Assembly: GCA_020064725.1 (NCBI GenBank)
Contig: JAGTWJ010000019.1
Span: forward strand, 3,534,001-3,598,000
Reading direction: 5' to 3'
DNA length: 64,000 nucleotides
DNA from: Drechslerella dactyloides
Taxonomy: Eukaryota; Ascomycota; Orbiliomycetes; Orbiliales; Orbiliaceae
Numbering within the stretch: the first letter of the stretch is position 1; each line of letters opens with the position of its first letter. The position numbers and the translations under genes were made by a program. Below the pieces are notes generated by a model. It was not told the DNA's origin, searched no databases, and saw only the letters and a list, made by a program, of their open reading frames with translations. This document shows positions 23,291-34,488 of this stretch, piece by piece.

Positions 23291-23991
23291 GTGTATTCTG
23301 CCACGGCGGGCTATATTTCAGCGGCTCCAGCATTTTTTATGGTCAAAGAAGATCAACCGGTTGAACCCAGTTCCGCTCTCGACTCGCTATATTTTGAAAT
23401 CCAACGTGCGGCGACTCTATGTTATAGTGCAATCATGCTCTTCAACCCGGCACCGATCGTAGTGTCGACCTGCCCGTGTGTTGTTGTGTGTTATTCGCGA
23501 ACGGCGGAAAGTAAGCAGCGGAGCTCGACGGCCGCGAGAAAGTGGATCGATTCGGCAGCCGGCAGACCGTTCGATTACAATTGTGAGATTGCGCCCGTAT
23601 CGAAGCGGCGAGGACTGTTCTGTATGTACTGTGTATGGAGTTTATAGCGGTAGCGCCTCCCCACGGCCGCGAGGGTCACGCGAGTTTAACCTTTTGGATG
23701 AGGAAGGTGTCCGGTTCACAATCTTAAGCTTGCAGCGGGGTTCGCCAGTGCCCTAGGCCTGCGGTTTGACCGAGATCCGTTGGATGCGCAGCCGGCCGCG
23801 AGATGCGATCTCTTGCGACGATGTTGCATGCGCGTGGGCAGGCTGCGCTAGTTTGCTATAATAGCCTGATCTCAGAAGTTGTGCTGCCGATGCCGATTTG
23901 TAGAGGTTTCTATTGCCAGTATAGTAGCAAACTCGTATAAGTAGCAGATCGAGAATTAAATTCGAGAAATTTGCATTTCAGCCTTATTCGC
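23291..23991. promoter_or_regulatory. Divergent intergenic region, uridine kinase / MAK32-like
   Basis: A 701-bp gap between two outward-reading genes. It holds both 5' leaders. No TATA box, clear binding site or open frame with protein-like composition was recognised. Confidence 0.5.
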
Positions 23992-25249
23992 ATGTCTATG
24001 GCAACATGCGCCATGGAGACCCCGAAAATATCGTTCGCGACCTTCGGCATGGTCATTCTCGACGACATCTACTTCAATGACTGTGAAGAGCCGATCCAGG
24101 ATGCCGTCGGTGGCTCCGGCACATATAGTAAGACCGTACGCCAGTGCTCAACTGTATGCATAAAATGTACATCTCAATATAAGAAACGGTTTGCTGACGC
24201 CCGTGGTCTCGAAAAGGCACCATAGGAGCACGCCTCTTCTGTTCAGGTCCGGGGCCCCAGCCCACTGCCGTCGGCTGGGTTATGCGCATCGGCGTCGGGT
24301 TCCCGGCTGAGACTCTCGACAAGCTGAAATCGTGGGGGACGACGATGCATTTGATCCATGAAGCGGCGTCTGGTCCATCCCGTGGACACCTGCACTATGA
24401 AGATACCACTCTAGGACGTACGTGCTTCTACCCACCACTTGCTCGCAGGCATACGTTGAGATATCTGCATAGTAGGTGGTAGATATATTCTGACAGGTTC
24501 GCGGACCTCCAGCTAAGACGTTCAGATACATATCTCCACCGCTGTGGTCGCTTCCCGAGCACTTTGCGAACACCCCTTGCCTATCTTCAGCTGCCTTTCA
24601 CTTCCTCGCCCCGCCCGCCCACGTCTTCAGAGATGTGCCAAAGCTTCTCGCACTCCGGCGGGAAGCCGGTATCGCTGAACGCCCGTTAGTGATCTGGGAG
24701 CCGCATCCGCCTAGCTGCACGCCGAGGTTCTTCCATGCCTACAGGAAGGCAGTGGCGTCGCTTGTCGACGTCTTCTCGCCGAATCACATGGAGCTGGCAG
24801 CCTTACTCGGTGTCGAGGTACCATCACCAGACGGCGTATTCGACAAAGAAACGTACGAAAACATGGCCAAACGGTTTATAGAAAAGGGTATTGGTGAAGG
24901 TGGATCCGGTTGGCTAGTGCTACGGGCGGGAGAGCACGGGTACATGGTTTACGGCCGCAAGATGGACAGTCCAACGTGGTTACCGCCGTACCACGAGAAG
25001 GGCAGTACGAGAGTGGTCGACGCGACTGGCGCGGGAAATGCATATTTAGGAGGGTTCACACTAGGGTTGGTCGAAACCGGCGATGTGATCGAGGCAGCGG
25101 CGTACGGTGCTGTCGCTGCGAGCTTTGTTATCGAGCAGATGGGGGTGCCGGAGCTGACGGTGGAGGGAGATGGAGAGCGGTGGAATGGCGACGATGTCCG
25201 AGGGAGGTTGGAAGCGTATAAAGCCAGGATGAGCAGTACAGTGAATTGA
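23992..25249 (+). CDS. PfkB-fold carbohydrate kinase-like protein, MAK32 type
   Basis: Three exons, 23992-24127, 24226-24417 and 24513-25249, give 354 residues. The start SFATFGMVILDDI, a GGSGTY motif, and the C-terminal GSTRVVDATGAGNAYLGGF match the PfkB/ribokinase fold, closest in style to yeast Mak32. In active PfkB kinases the catalytic base is Asp in a GAGD motif; here the codon is AAT (Asn about 285), so catalysis of the usual kind is doubtful. In yeast Mak32 affects stability of a killer virus capsid, but the mechanism is not known. The exon 3 acceptor at 24511-24512 was chosen over an earlier CAG because the latter leads to a stop within seven codons. The start could instead be at the next ATG, two codons downstream. 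Confidence 0.82.
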
Positions 25250-25546
25250 AGACTCTACACCCGTAGGACACGATCTCCCAAGTTATGATACCCAAACCGA
25301 CTGCTGTTGGTGTATTGTGTGGGAGCAGCCTCGTGCGTTGGGCGGCGTTGAATTGTGCGTCGTGCCGCCAAAATAAATTCCTTCGCTTGCGGAAACAACC
25401 GTCCAGTTCTCTTCCTCTTCACCATCGCCTCCAGCCCACAAAAAGCCTCCTCCGCCCCTCCGCCAATCACCTCTCCGTCGTTTTCCCTCGGTTCTTCGCT
25501 TTATTCTTGCTAAGAGGAGGGAGTTTGGGGTTTCTATATCTTCACG

Positions 25547-26819
25547 ATGGTTCGCGCTCCCGCCGTCCCTCCTCCTCCGTCACCGGAACCTGTCAATATG
25601 GCTGACACGGTTACCAGACGTCCATTGCCGCGACGCAGCCGTCGCTGCCTTCCCCCACCGAGTGGGAGAAGAAGATAGATGATATCCGGCCTTCGAAATC
25701 GTATGTTCTTCCCCGAGCACCTTCTCTGCTCCCGAAATCCCCCGTCGCAGCCCGCTATACCGTGATGACATTTTTGAAACAAATGGGAATCTCTCCGAGA
25801 AATTAAGCGTGTGGAGAACAATATTATTTGTTATGCTCTGATCCTTCAGCTACACATTATCGCCTTTTCTTCGCTACCGATGAAATTTTGAACAATGGAC
25901 ACGGCAGCTGACATGGCCGCAGGGATATGAACACACTTGTGATGAACTACCTCATCATCGGCGGGTACCCGTCCGCAGCGGCGAAGTTTGCCCAGGAGGC
26001 AAATATCCACCCGCAGGTGAATCTGGACGCGATACACCAGCGGAACCGGATATGCACCTACATCCACGAGGGCAACATCAAGTCTGCGATCGAGATGATC
26101 AATGATTTCCAGCCAGAGGTATGCCGCGTCGTCTAGCAATTTTTTATTTTTATTTTTATTTCTATTCTTCAGCCTGAGATGTTAGAATGATGAAAAAACC
26201 ATTTTCATGCACCACTCTCAGATGTCTTCGGACGTCAGTGAGGAAGAACAAACACCAAACTTCAGTCTTCAACCTGACCCTTCATCATCTCGTGGATTTT
26301 ATGCAACACAAACACCGCCGAATAGTTTTTGTGCTTCGCAGCTAACGCTTCGATGGCAATCCACAGCTTCTGCAGACGCATCGCCGATTGCACTTTGCCC
26401 TCCTCCGGCTGCAGCTCATCGAGCTGATCCGAGCGAGCATGGCGACGAACGGCGATATCCAGCCTGCCCTTAACTTTGCTGAGACGCAGCTCGCCCCTCG
26501 TGCTCCCGAGTATCCTGAATTCCTCAAGGACCTGGAACACACGATGGCACTGCTCTGCTTCCCGCCGGACCAGTTGTCTCCACCGCTCGCCAAGCTTATG
26601 GACCCGGATATGCGGAAGCACGTGGCCGCGATGGTCAACGAAGCCATCCTGTCGCACCAGGACGTGCTGCCCGAGGCAAAACTCAGAAGCCTGGTGAGGC
26701 TGCGGGCGTGGGTCGAGGCGAAAGCCGCAAAGAGCGAGTCCGAGAGGTTGAGAAGCATCCCTCATCTGGATCTCGGGCTGGTGCCAGCCAAGTCTGAGAA
26801 CGGCAGCTCGGCGATATAA
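25547..26819 (+). CDS. GID8: GID/CTLH ubiquitin-ligase complex subunit 8
   Basis: Model exons 25547-25549 (only the ATG), 25618-25700, 25923-26118 and 26367-26819 give 244 residues. Gid8 is the scaffold of the GID (CTLH) E3 ligase, which degrades gluconeogenic enzymes when glucose returns. Domains in order: a short acidic lead (EWEKKIDDIRPSKSD), LisH (MNTLVMNYLIIGGYPSAAA), CTLH (RICTYIHEGNIKSAIEMIN), then CRA with LHFALLRLQLIELIR and RAPEYPEFLKDLEHTMALL. The exon 1 donor would be the unusual GTTCGC directly after ATG. If this is wrong, translation would start at the ATG at 25926 and lose the lead. Intron 3 is 248 bp with a T-rich tract. Identity is firm, the 5' end is not. Confidence 0.88.
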
Positions 26820-27445
26820 ACCTCCTTTCCCGCTCACTCCCAAGGCGTCGCTGGAGACTTCGGCACCTTGGACTATATACTTTACGTGAACTTGCACGCA
26901 CACGCTTTTATTCTTGCTTGGCGTTCACTTGGCATTGGCGACTTTTTTGACCTGTTTTTTTTTCTTATCATCTTACCCGTCGCGGTTACGACGATTGTTA
27001 CGGCGTTTCTGCTATAATACTACACGATACGGCTGGGGCAGCGGATACCTGGGCGCCTGTTTTTACTTCTGACTTTCACTGTGGGGCGGAAATTGATACG
27101 GACGGATGGACGGACGGATGGACGGGGGCGGGATGTTTGCATACCTGAAATGGGGGTGTTTTGGATAGCTAGTGTGCTTTACACAATACGATACGATACG
27201 ACTGAGAATGAACACCTAGAGCATAATGCAGCTCTCACAGGAGAAGTTCCATGACATAATTTTATTGCTTGAGAAATCAGTAAACGACTAGATCTAGATG
27301 AAAAGTATGCTAGCTACCTAATGAACAAATGGAGGTATAGATACAAATATGGACATAAAAATACACTGATACAGTAGATGCACGCACCCAGATATTTATA
27401 ATATGACACTGGGGTGAAGATATAGTATCCGGACTGTCGACTCAA
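26820..27445. other. Intergenic between convergent genes
   Basis: About 626 bp, AT-rich, fitting two 3' UTRs. It contains a short tandem repeat (GGACGGAT units, about 27098-27128) and T-runs near 26945-26970. No gene seen. Confidence 0.6.
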
Positions 27446-28748
27446 TCATGCACGGCTTTGTCTTCTCCTTGACTTTCGCGGCTCGTCCGTGCCATCGCTC
27501 GGTACGTCCGCGCGATGTCGAAAGTCTAGCGATATCCGCTTGTTGATTCTGCGGCATTTCCAGCGGAATACGCTCGCCTTGGGGCCTAGCTTCTCTTCCA
27601 CCATGAAGTGGTATATTCTCTCCCATTTAAGCTTAAGGGCTAGGTTTTCGGGCTTCACGAGCAAGGATGCGAGGTAGCTTGGGTCCTTGAGCTCCTTGTC
27701 CAACAGGTACGGCATACCCCGTCTGGCCGACTGTTGTATCACAATACGGACGGTAGAGTGTACGTTAGCAAGCTGTGATATTAACGTAGATATTGGTCAG
27801 GCTAGGGATATATGTATGACTTACGATAACATCGGCGAGAGTAGCTTGGTCTTCCGCGGTGAGAATTTTGCCGGACGACTGGATCAAGTGGTTCACGTCC
27901 AGCGACTTGATATAGTCGACAGCTTGCTCGGGACTGGCGTTTAAGGAGTGCGCGCGGGCGGTTGGGTCGTTCGCGAAGCGGGATGTGCGGTCCCAGCATT
28001 TGCGGATGGCGTTGATTTGAAGCACGCCGATGGCCGCCTTGAGGACGCCGTCGAGTTGACGGTCGTGGAACGGCTTCATGTGTATTAGCTCGCGCTCGAC
28101 GCTGTTGGCGAAGCTGCCGGCTTTGAATAGCTCGTCGCGGTTCGGTCGATTTGGTGCTGCTACACCGGGGGGGAATTCGAGGGCTGGTGGAGGTATGGTG
28201 CACCGTATAGGTTTCGTTAGAGGTAAGAGTATGGGTGTCGGTGGAATTGGAGGTACGGCATCCAGGTCCAGCGGCGACACGGGTAACCACCATAACGTAA
28301 GGGGGTAGAGCACCGGTGTCGGTGGCATTGGAGGATATTGACGGGGAATGCCATTTTCATCATCATCGAAAGAGGGGCCCGGGACGGGGGGAGTTGGTGC
28401 ATCTCCACTTCCAGGCTCACTGGTGGTATCGGTGGCAGCTGTATCCTGGCCCGTGCCCCGGTACGGCTGGCAGGCTTCAGCATAGATCCGACCCGGCCGG
28501 TCATTCTGCGGTCCCTGAGTGCATTCGGGTTCGTGATGAGCGTCAGAATCAAGAGCTGCTGTCGTGTGTTCAGAAGTCGTATCTTGTTCCACAGCTTCGT
28601 CTTCCTTAGGCGAAGGGGCGTTGACTCGATCAGATATTTCTTCCAATCGGTGCGAAAACCCCTTCCATGCAGCCTCCCAAGCTGTCTGCTCGCGGACGGG
28701 CTCCTCGGCCTCCTCTTTCATCGCCGCGTTAGTATCGGGGGAAGTCAT
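27446..28748 (-). CDS. Unrecognised protein with proline-rich centre
   Basis: Two exons read leftwards, 28748-27825 and 27730-27446, give 402 residues. The intron has a GTAAGT donor, a GCTAAC branch point and a CAG acceptor, which supports a real gene. I do not recognise the family. Residues about 1-110 are acidic and low in complexity. Residues about 130-200 carry repeated P-P-x-P-P-T-P units (PPMPPTP, PPIPPTP) separated by hydrophobic stretches. Residues about 205-400 look folded and helical (GVLQINAIRKCWDRTSRF, LDVNHLIQSSGKIL, LALKLKWERIYHFMVEE), ending in a basic Arg/Lys tail. No signal peptide or membrane helix. It could be lineage-specific. Confidence 0.65.
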
Positions 28749-29850
28749 TCTGTAGAAATCGGTTCAAAAGCACTGGTGAATATAATATCGCAATATGCAA
28801 TATTAATATCAAAGGGGCGAAAGTGCGAGCTGTGTTCCGTGCGTGGTATATTGCGTCTGGCAAGGCTGTTTGATCGAAATGAGCACCTGGTAAGGCTTTT
28901 GTGATATGGATGCTCCGTTTCCAAGTCCAGGAGGGCGGCTGGACATTTATTGTGTGTGGACGGCTAGAGCAGGATTGAGAAGCGGCCGTACACGTTGCTC
29001 TTCACGAGCACATGGCCATCTGTTGTCCAGATCTATATCCATCTGAGCAAGTATCGCATTGTCGTCCAGCGTGACATCCATGTGGCAGGACACCGTAACA
29101 TTCCCATCCGTGGCCTGTTCAAGTACAAATTGTGTCGGACGGGCACAAGAATGCTGACCGTCCGGCTTTAGATGTACGATCAACCAGCTAAATCTTGCTG
29201 TACAGGTTCTCAGGATATAATATGGAATGCATGGCGATGGGCTGTATATTTAGATGTCTATATTTCCCAAGTTAAACTGGTCGACCGAAACTCACAGGTT
29301 CGATCGTTCACTGATCATGATTAGCTGGGGGCCTAGGGCTCGGTTTATGAGGCCGGTTTTAACCAGGACCATGATGGCGCAGTGTCAATATGATAACGCC
29401 AACTATTTCGAGATTTACGAGAACTGTTATTCCGAAGTAACGGCGTATGATTGTATCTGCAGTACAGGAATAACAGTGTCCAGAAATATATTAATACACC
29501 TTGCATGATGTTGCAAGGCCATTGGGGTCCTTCAAATGAACACTGGCCGAACCGATATGACGAAATGAACGCAAGTCTTGTTGTGTCGAGACTGGCCTGT
29601 TTGCGAGCAAAGAGTAGCAGCTGCATCCAACACCGGTTTCCGCAATGTTCGTATATCTCAATATACCAGGTTGTCGTAAACTTCGAAAGGATAGTAGTAG
29701 AGGCGTGGATCACGAGGGTTTTCGTGATGATTTGGTAGAAGATTATGGGAATTCTAGCTCCACGTGCCTTACGCTTCCTGTTTGTATTTCCCATGGTCAG
29801 TGAGAATCTTCAATCAACCGGTTCTAGATTCGGACATACTGTGACAACGT
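28749..29850. other. Intergenic, with a weak coding candidate on the minus strand
   Basis: A 1.1-kb gap, AT-rich. One open frame on the minus strand (29183-28947) has protein-like composition and is treated as a finding, not as a gene. The 29200-29800 part contains only AT-rich frames with no recognisable motif. Confidence 0.5.
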
Positions 29851-30429
29851 CTACTTTGTAACGACCCGTCTCTTCTTGCGCTCTGACCCTTCACCTTGTC
29901 CGGGGTGATTTTGGCTCTCCGAACTCGCTAGCGCGATCAGGCGAGAATCCTGGGATGGTTCAACAAATTCGACATAGGTGTCGGTAGGTGCAAAACTTTG
30001 ACGTTCATCAAGATGATTCGTTAGAATCTCATATTTAGTAGCGTTTGTTGTTTCAAGCTGATCTTTCATTAATATCTTGTACTCTTGAATCGCCTCGCTT
30101 GACTTCTGCAACCTCTCCAGCAGCTCGTGAAGACGAGCTTGCTCAGATGCCACCATTCTCTCCGCACTCTGCAACAATCCGTCCCAGTGCAGGGCGATTT
30201 TCTCGCGCACAGAACATTTTGCAAATTCTGATAAAAGCTTTGTGTCGTACTTCGAGACTGTTGTTTGCAATGTCCGCTTAAGAATCTGGTAGTTGCTCAC
30301 CAGTTCCGGGTCCAATGAGAGAGGTTGTTGTCGTTCTCCATTGAGGTAGCGCTTTAGCTCCTTGAGGAATTTTTCGATCAAAATAACCTCGCTATCAATC
30401 TCACTGTCTCGTTTGGATTCGTCTGCCAT
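29851..30429 (-). CDS. Unrecognised coiled-coil protein, probably nuclear
   Basis: A single exon of 192 codons. Not recognised. The sequence is strongly helical: residues about 15-150 carry heptad-like patterns (VILIEKFLKELKRYL, then SAERMVASEQARLHELLERL and IQEYKILMKDQLE). The C-terminus has a basic cluster (ERKKRRVVTK) that would serve as a nuclear localisation signal. Size and layout recall small kinetochore or DNA-repair accessory subunits, but no motif allows a name. It is divergent from ESF2, 430 bp away. Start taken at the first ATG. Confidence 0.65.
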   Translation of the reverse strand: MADESKRDSEIDSEVILIEKFLKELKRYLNGERQQPLSLDPELVSNYQILKRTLQTTVSKYDTKLLSEFAKCSVREKIALHWDGLLQSAERMVASEQARLHELLERLQKSSEAIQEYKILMKDQLETTNATKYEILTNHLDERQSFAPTDTYVEFVEPSQDSRLIALASSESQNHPGQGEGSERKKRRVVTK

Positions 30430-30859
30430 CGTGATTGCTAGAACTCAGGACGCTCTGTTTGGTTTGGCTGTGGTCTTCGCGTGGTGGCAATGCGGTCGTA
30501 AGCGTGGGAGAATTATCCGAGACTCAGTCTCGAAAGAAGAGAGAATGGTCGATGGAATCAAGGTTGAAAATTGAAAGAGTGGTGAAGGGAGATGCAAGAG
30601 TGATGAGTTAGCTCCCTAGATCGATCGCGTGTCAGGCGTGGAAATGTCTACAAGAAGACGGCCGACGGCAGCTCACAGGTAACAGCTGCAGCGGACATTC
30701 ATTCAACGCAGCGTTGACGCCGTTGCATTTATCCCTCAAACGCTAACCAAATATGGCGCAGTGCCCTTTCCACAACAGGCTAGCCCGCCATCTATCAACG
30801 TCCTGCATCCTGCAGTCGCACTCTCTAAATTTCTTCCAACGACGAGCAACGAAGCGACC
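30430..30859. promoter_or_regulatory. Divergent promoter with RRPE-like and PAC-like motifs upstream of ESF2
   Basis: The 430-bp region between the coiled-coil gene (-) and ESF2 (+) contains TGAAAATT (30565-30572), similar to the rRNA-processing element, and GATGAG (30602-30607), the core of the PAC box. In fungi these two often occur together upstream of ribosome-biogenesis genes. Both are short, so chance is possible. Confidence 0.35.
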
Positions 30860-32046
30860 ATGTCTCCCCGCGCCCGCGCCCGCGCCAGCGATTGGATGCA
30901 CACCACCAGCGACGACGAAGACGCAGTCGCCGGGCACGGCTACTCGTCCGACGAAGACCAGCGGACTCAAATCTCGAGACCCGCGAAGCGGCGGCGCCTC
31001 TCCCACTCGCCCTCCGAAAGCGAGGATGAAGACGACGAGAATCTCTCCGACGACGAGGAAGTCCAGCGGCCGGTGAACGGGAGACGGAAACGACCTGCTG
31101 CGGACGATGACGATGACGAAGATGAAGAGCTAGAGGATGATGAAGACGAAGAGCTGGACGAAGACGACGAAGACGAAGCGGAACGTTTCCTCCCCGCCGT
31201 CGCTACCATCCCGCTCAAGAAGACAAAACCAAACCCCTCGACAACTTCTCTCGACATCACCGACTCTTCGCAGCTAACCCGCCAGACCGGGACACAAGCA
31301 CTCGGCGAATCCCTCTCCAAAACCGGCCTCATCTACCTCTCCCGCATCCCACCATACATGACCCCGCCACAGATCCGCCAGCTCCTCACCCCCTTCGGCA
31401 CCATCAGTCGCATCTTCCTCTCCCCAGAGCTACCGTCCGCCTACCAAGCGCGCATCAAGACTGGCGGGAACAAGAAGCGGCAGTTTGTAGAAGGATGGAT
31501 CGAGTTTCAGCGCAAGAAGGACGCGAAGCGGTGTGCCGAAAGCTTGAACGCGCAGCAGGTCGGCGGCCGGAAACGTGGGTGGTGGTACGATGATTTGTGG
31601 AATATGAAATATCTACCTGGCTTCAAGTGGAATCATCTAACAGCGCAGATTGGTATGTTATTTCCTGCATTGTAATCTTCAACTCTTGAAGCTGGTACTG
31701 ATATGAACTTGAAACAGCCAACGAGAATGCCACCCGGCAAGCCCGGTCGCGTGCAGAAATCGGCCAGACGACCAAGAAGAGCAAGATCTACCTCCAGAAC
31801 TTCAAGCGCGGGAAGATGGTCAACAACATGCAAGCTGCCGCGAAGGAAAAGAAGCGGAAGCTGGAGGGCAGCAATGATAATGAGGCGAGTCTTGCGGCAG
31901 ACACGCTAGATGAGGGCAACGACCTGCGGAGAACATTCGGGCAGCTGGCGTCCTCGACAAAGGCGGTGAACCGCACGACGGTTAAGAGCACAGCCAGCGG
32001 GCAGAAGTCCGAGGCGATGAAAAAGCTGCTGAGTAGCGTCTTTTGA
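30860..32046 (+). CDS. ESF2: Pre-rRNA processing factor Esf2/ABT1 family
   Basis: Two exons, 30860-31652 and 31718-32046, give 373 residues. Esf2 is a nucleolar RNA-binding protein of the 90S/SSU processome that stimulates the helicase Dbp8. The N-terminal third is disordered, with a long acidic Asp/Glu tract (about residues 80-110) and a basic KRRR patch. The RRM-like ABT1 core follows: GLIYLSRIPPYMTPPQIRQL, then FGTISRIFLSPE and GWIEFQRKKDAKRCAESLN, with WWYDDLWNMKYLPGFKWNHL, which is specific to this family. The C-terminus is Lys/Arg-rich. The acidic tract is made of GAC/GAA/GAT codons and could vary in length. The ATG at 30860 is the first in frame. Confidence 0.92.
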
Positions 32047-32378
32047 TAGATTTATAGATTTTGGGGGCGCTTGGTATATAAATTTAGTTTAAGCACCCGC
32101 CTTACCTAGTGTGGAGCACCTTTACCACTGCCTGCAATTTTGGAGGGACACATGTTACGGCGCCAGGGATCACGAGATCGAAATGGAAGCAGAAACTTTT
32201 GGTATTCAGTGACGATACACATGGTCGTAATATTACACATCACATGCAAGCAGTAGCCGCCACCAAATAATACGTCTAGACACCGCCATTCCACGCCGTA
32301 AACCCCACCCAGTGATTGCAAACAGAACCATCGCTGATGAACCGAAACTACGAAGAAAAGGCCGCTGCACGAAACCGT
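32047..32378. other. Short convergent intergenic region
   Basis: 332 bp holding the 3' UTRs of ESF2 (+) and NMD3 (-). Nothing else seen. Confidence 0.6.
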
Positions 32379-34147
32379 CTACAGCTCCTCATCGTGTATC
32401 GTCATATTCTCCACGTCCTCCAACAGATCATCAGGGTTGATCTCCGGTATGCTGTCATCTTCGTTCCCTTCCCCGTCCGTGCTCGCATCCATCTCCATCG
32501 CGCCGCTGTCCGTTGTCTCCACGCCCTCCATCTTGCCGGCACCCCGCGGTTTGTTCGACTTGTACAACGCCAACGTCTGCCGCAGCTCCTCGTCCTCCTC
32601 GACGTCACGCATGAACATCTCGAACTCGCGCTCCATCCGCTCCTGATCCGTCTTCTTGGGCAGCAGCTCGCCTTCATCCTTGGCCATGCGGCGCAGCTTC
32701 CAGTTTCGGTTCTTGTGCTTCTTGCGCCGCGGGTAGTGCTTCTTGACGAGCACGACTTCCGGTATCCGGCTGGCGTTGTACTGTTCTAGTTCTTCGTAGT
32801 TGGCGTCGTTGAACACGGTTCCGGAGAGGAAGTACCCCATTGCCGAGTCGCCCGGGTGGAGGACGGCGCCGAGGTGGGTGCGGATCAGGTATGTTGTGTC
32901 CGAGACGCCCATGTCGCTGGCCTTCGCTACCGTTGCGTCGGCGAGGACATGGCGGCCCTTCGTCGGCCCTAGCGGTTCGATGTCCAGGACGATGAATTCG
33001 GTCAGGACGGAGGCGTCGGCGATGCTGCCGAACGGGGCGCGCCAGTATACCGGCGTTGCGATTTCGCAGGTCTGCAGCGTGTTCGGGTCGATGTAGTGGG
33101 TTGCGTTTCCGACCTTGTTGCAGATGAGGACGGGGCTGATGTTGCCGAGGCTCTTCGCGAGCTTGAGCGGGAGGACGACGAGGTCGTCTTTACAGATCGG
33201 GATCAGCTCGACCGAGTAGGTGAATTTGAAGCTTTTCGTCGACGTGTGGATGTCGTGGGAAATCAGCTCTTCGGACTTCTTGGTCTTGATGGGTGCGACG
33301 GAGCCGAGGAAGTCGAGCAGCTTTTGCGCATGCGTCCGCTGGAGGAAGAAGAAGTCGAGGCCGTCCTTGACTTCCTTGATGTTGATGCAGTCGCGGTGGG
33401 CGTTGTGTTTCAGTATCAGCTGCTCCAGCCATCTATATCTTGTTAGCGTGAAGTCCATAACTTGTAAACTGGAAGAAATAAAGATACTCACAGGAAGGTA
33501 CGCTTGTGCGACACCTTCTGCCGCATCTGAATGCACGCCCGCCAGGTGTTCGCCGTGTAGGACTTTGCGCAATCCGGACACTGTTGGTATGCGACGACAT
33601 ACTCGACCTCGAACGACTGCTGGAGTATCGTCTTCTCGAACGCCTGCGTATAATCCACAGATCAGCATCCAAATCTAAAGCTTCCGGTCCTCCAGATTAG
33701 GGCACTACCTCCTGCTGCACGGTAATCTTCACTTTCACCCGCCGACTGTGCGGCTCCGTCCAGATGAAGCTCGCATCGATGATTCTAACTTTACTCAGCC
33801 CGCGCAGCTTCCTCAGACACAGCGCCAGCAGCTCCCGCGACTCCGGCGCCGCAGTGATCCAGTGGGTCGGCGGCTGCAGGAACCGGTCGCAGCCGCGGCA
33901 GAAGTGCAGCGTAGCTTCCCGCTGGACGCCCTCGGAAATGTCGATGGTGCTCTTTATGCAGTCGTAGCACATGGCCAGGCCGGACGTGCCGTCCATGGGA
34001 ACGCCGCAGTTGCAGCATAGTACTCTGGTTGCGCATGCGGTTTAGCTGTGGACGAGATACGAGCTTGCTTAGCTATGGGAGGAGGACGTACGTTGCCCCG
34101 CCGGTGGGGGCGGTCTGTTGGAGGGGCACTGGCAGATCGATCTCCAT
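32379..34147 (-). CDS. NMD3: 60S ribosomal subunit export adaptor NMD3
   Basis: Four exons read leftwards: 34147-34092, 34024-33709, 33643-33492 and 33432-32379, giving 525 residues. Nmd3 binds the pre-60S subunit and recruits the exportin Crm1. The N-terminal zinc-binding region is clear: CCNCG, then MCYDCIK, CRGC and CPDCAKSYTANTW, four Cys pairs. The middle domain includes NAHRDCINIKEVKDGLDFFF and KKSEELISHDIHTSTKSFKF. The C-terminal part has PEVVLVKKHYPRRKKHKNR, a basic nuclear localisation signal, followed by an acidic tail with a leucine-rich export-type stretch (INPDDLLEDVENMTIH). Length matches the yeast protein. Divergent from NOP53. Confidence 0.96.
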
Positions 34148-34488
34148 TTGGGATACGACGCTCGAGTGCGCTGGTAACAAGCTTTTCGGTATATAAGATT
34201 TCTCTAACCGCCGGTAAATATCGCGGTGGGAGGAAGATGGAGCGAAGTTGCAGTCGAGATGTGTCGGTGGAGTGGCGGAAGCAGTGTTGCCTGTTGGATT
34301 TGTCAGTCGTCGAAAAATTAGGAACCGTCTAGACTGCCAGAAATATTAAAGCCGACCAGCAACGCACAAACGCCGCCCTGCTAACTTTTTTCTGCGCCGC
34401 GGTCGACAAACTTCTCGAAATCCACCTCGCCGACAGATCCCCTCCACGAACAAGGACGTTCCGATTAAACCACAGTCACCACCCGACA
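34148..34488. promoter_or_regulatory. Bidirectional promoter of NMD3 and NOP53
   Basis: These 341 bp separate the starts of two 60S assembly genes. An A-rich element GAAAAATTA (about 34312-34320) resembles the rRNA-processing element weakly, and a T-run lies nearer NOP53. Co-expression is expected from shared function. Confidence 0.4.

Noticed and set aside
24496..24512. Earlier acceptor (CAG at 24494-24496) for MAK32-like exon 3
   Set aside because: It leads to a TAA within seven codons; the acceptor at 24511-24512 keeps a full open frame with family sequence.
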